Below are positions 5,315-6,740 of a stretch of 6,740 nucleotides of DNA, one piece after another. This DNA is from Candidatus Zixiibacteriota bacterium (GTDB taxonomy: Bacteria; SM23-81). Each line of letters starts with the position of its first letter. Within the stretch, counting starts at the first letter, position 1. The notes under the pieces were generated by a model. That model searched no databases. It was not told the origin of the DNA and was given only the letters and a program-made list of their open reading frames with translations. The DNA lies in the NCBI GenBank assembly GCA_030628225.1, contig DAOVRJ010000136.1:1-6740 (forward strand), in the 5' to 3' direction. The translations under genes were made by a program, and so were the position numbers.

Positions 5315-6640
5315 ATGCCTCGTAAAAAGACCTTTCCTGGCGGAGGCCACCCGGCACCTAACAAGGGGCGAACTCAAGTATCAATGATCCTGGATATGCC
5401 CCTTCCCCAGAGGGTGGTGATCCCCCTGCACCAACACACAGGTGCTCCGGCAGAACCCATCGTCGCCGTGGGGGATCAGGTCAAGACCGGCCAGAAGATC
5501 GGCGAAGCCCAGGGTTATATTTCCGTCCCCGTGCACGCCTCCATCAGCGGTACCGTGACGGCCATCGAGCCCCATCTGCATCCTCTGGGCGGCCGTCTTC
5601 CCGCCGTGATCATCGAGGGGGATGGGCTGGACACCTGGGTCGAGCAGCCTGCCTTGGATAAACAGAAATCTCCGTCTGATCCCAAAACCGTGGTAGAAAC
5701 GATCCGTGAGGCGGGCATCGTGGGTCTGGGGGGGGCAGCTTTCCCCACCCACGTCAAGCTCTCGCCTCCTGAGGACAAATCCATCGACACCTTCATTCTC
5801 AACGGTGCCGAGTGCGAACCATATCTTACTGCCGACCATCGTCTTATGGTGGAGAACAGTGATCAGATCGTGGCTGGCGCGAAGATCATCCTGCAGATCC
5901 TTGGCTGCCGCCGGGGATTTATCGGGATCGAGACCAACAAACCAGATGCTCTAGCGGCCATGCGGGAACAGGTTCGAGAGGAACCGAATTTGGAGGTAGT
6001 GGCCCTGCAGGTAAAATATCCTCAGGGAGCCGAAAAACAGCTGATCTGGGCCATCACTAAGAGAGAAGTCCCCTCCGGAGGGCTTCCCCTGGACGTCGGC
6101 TGTGTGGTGCAAAATGTGGGCACCGCCAAGGCCATTTACGACGCGGTTGTAGGCGGAAAACCCTTAGTAGAGCGAGTAGTTACCGTCACCGGTCCCATCG
6201 TCAGAGAACCACAAAATCTGCGCGTGCGCATCGGCACACCATTCAGCGATCTGATCCAACAGTGTCGTGGAACCACTGAACAACCAGGCAAGCTAATTAT
6301 GGGTGGGCCCATGATGGGCCTGGCTCAGGTCTCGGATCAGGCGCCGGTCATCAAGGGGACATCCGGGGTGCTGGTTCTGCCCCCAGGTCAGTCGGTGATT
6401 CCCGAGGCACAGACTTGCATCTCCTGCGCTCGATGTGTGGACACCTGCCCCATGAAACTGGTGCCCACAGAGCTGGGAAAGCTCATCCAGCGATCTCGCT
6501 TTCAGGAGGCGGATAAACTCGGTGTGCTGGATTGCATGGAATGCGGCACCTGCTCTTACATCTGCCCTTCCAAGATCAACCTGGTCCATCTGTTCAAGTT
6601 CGCCAAGGCCAAAATCCTCTCTGAGAAAAGGAAAAATTGA
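5315..6640 (+). CDS. rnfC: Rnf electron transport complex subunit C
   Basis: A 441-residue RnfC, the peripheral iron-sulfur/NADH-binding subunit of the membrane Rnf complex (ferredoxin:NAD+ oxidoreductase coupled to Na+ or H+ transport). The N-terminus TFPGGGHPAPNKGRTQ and the following VVIPLHQHTGAPAEPIVAVG are characteristic, leading into a lipoyl/biotinyl-like fold (VPVHASISGTV). The Nqo1-like flavin/NADH region shows GLGGAAFPTHVK (137-148) and NGAECEPYLTADHR (163-176). A SLBB-like segment (VRIGTPFSDLI) follows. Two ferredoxin-type 4Fe-4S motifs are complete: C368, C371, C374, C378 and C407, C410, C413, C417. It lacks the long Ala/Lys-rich C-terminal extension of the enterobacterial protein, as in most anaerobe RnfC. 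ATG 5315 is chosen because it gives the family N-terminus. The frame could also begin at TTG 5303, four codons earlier. The SD is weak (GGA at 5305-5307). rnfD follows after a single base. Confidence 0.96.
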   Translation: MPRKKTFPGGGHPAPNKGRTQVSMILDMPLPQRVVIPLHQHTGAPAEPIVAVGDQVKTGQKIGEAQGYISVPVHASISGTVTAIEPHLHPLGGRLPAVIIEGDGLDTWVEQPALDKQKSPSDPKTVVETIREAGIVGLGGAAFPTHVKLSPPEDKSIDTFILNGAECEPYLTADHRLMVENSDQIVAGAKIILQILGCRRGFIGIETNKPDALAAMREQVREEPNLEVVALQVKYPQGAEKQLIWAITKREVPSGGLPLDVGCVVQNVGTAKAIYDAVVGGKPLVERVVTVTGPIVREPQNLRVRIGTPFSDLIQQCRGTTEQPGKLIMGGPMMGLAQVSDQAPVIKGTSGVLVLPPGQSVIPEAQTCISCARCVDTCPMKLVPTELGKLIQRSRFQEADKLGVLDCMECGTCSYICPSKINLVHLFKFAKAKILSEKRKN

Positions 6641-6641
6641 G

Positions 6642-6740
6642 ATGGCCGAAGAGGCTCCCGTCCAGGAAATATTGCTGAACATCTCCACTTCCCCTCACCT
6701 TCGGGACAAGGTCTCAGTACCCAAGATCATGCGCTCGGTG
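6642..6740 (+). CDS. rnfD: Rnf electron transport complex subunit D, N-terminal fragment
   Basis: The first 33 codons of a gene cut by the right edge. It begins MAEEAPVQEILLNISTSPH and continues LRDKVSVPKIMRSV. The '(L)xxSxSPHxRxKxSxxKIM' pattern is the conserved start of RnfD/NqrB-type membrane subunits, just before the first transmembrane helix. RnfD is an integral membrane protein that carries covalently bound FMN and takes part in ion translocation. The start ATG 6642 lies one base after the rnfC stop, with AAAAGGA about ten bases upstream, so the pair is almost certainly co-transcribed and translationally coupled. The order C then D matches the common rnfCDGEAB arrangement, so G, E, A and B are expected to the right of the window. 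Confidence 0.9.
   Translation, partial: MAEEAPVQEILLNISTSPHLRDKVSVPKIMRSV

Overview
The window is ordinary bacterial chromosome, GC-rich by eye, with tightly packed genes, good Shine-Dalgarno sequences and two recognisable sigma70-type promoters. An Rnf complex together with an archaeal-type (class V) fructose-1,6-bisphosphate aldolase/phosphatase points to an anaerobic, possibly thermophilic or early-branching bacterium that makes sugars by gluconeogenesis. Desulfobacterota-like, Clostridia-like and related anaerobic lineages would all fit. The sequence alone does not settle the phylum, and no rRNA or tRNA is present.

Left part (1-3828, + strand): the end of a four-gene run with short gaps or overlaps. 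It holds the C-terminus of a sulfatase-family protein, a complete alkaline-phosphatase-superfamily phosphodiesterase-like enzyme, a GT2 glycosyltransferase of the polyprenol/dolichyl-phosphate sugar synthase type, and a GT-B (GT4-like) glycosyltransferase. This looks like part of a surface glycan or glycolipid locus: two hydrolase/transferase-fold enzymes of one superfamily followed by two sugar transferases. Its promoter lies upstream of the window.

Middle (3829-4994): a 62-base convergent gap without a clear terminator, then the bifunctional FBP aldolase/phosphatase on the - strand with its aldolase and phosphatase residues visible. It commits triose phosphates to fructose 6-phosphate.

Right part (4995-6740): a 320-base divergent control region with back-to-back promoters, one for the FBP aldolase/phosphatase and one for the Rnf genes, plus several short palindromes and repeats. 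It is followed by complete rnfC and the first 33 codons of rnfD, which starts one base after rnfC. Rnf couples ferredoxin:NAD+ electron transfer to ion pumping, so this half joins energy conservation to carbon assimilation.

I see no CRISPR array, insertion sequence, phage gene or clearly new system. The points most worth following are the shared fbp/rnf control region, the GT4 enzyme lacking both glutamates of its EX7E motif, the very basic loop in the phosphodiesterase-like enzyme, and a small open frame at the convergent junction.
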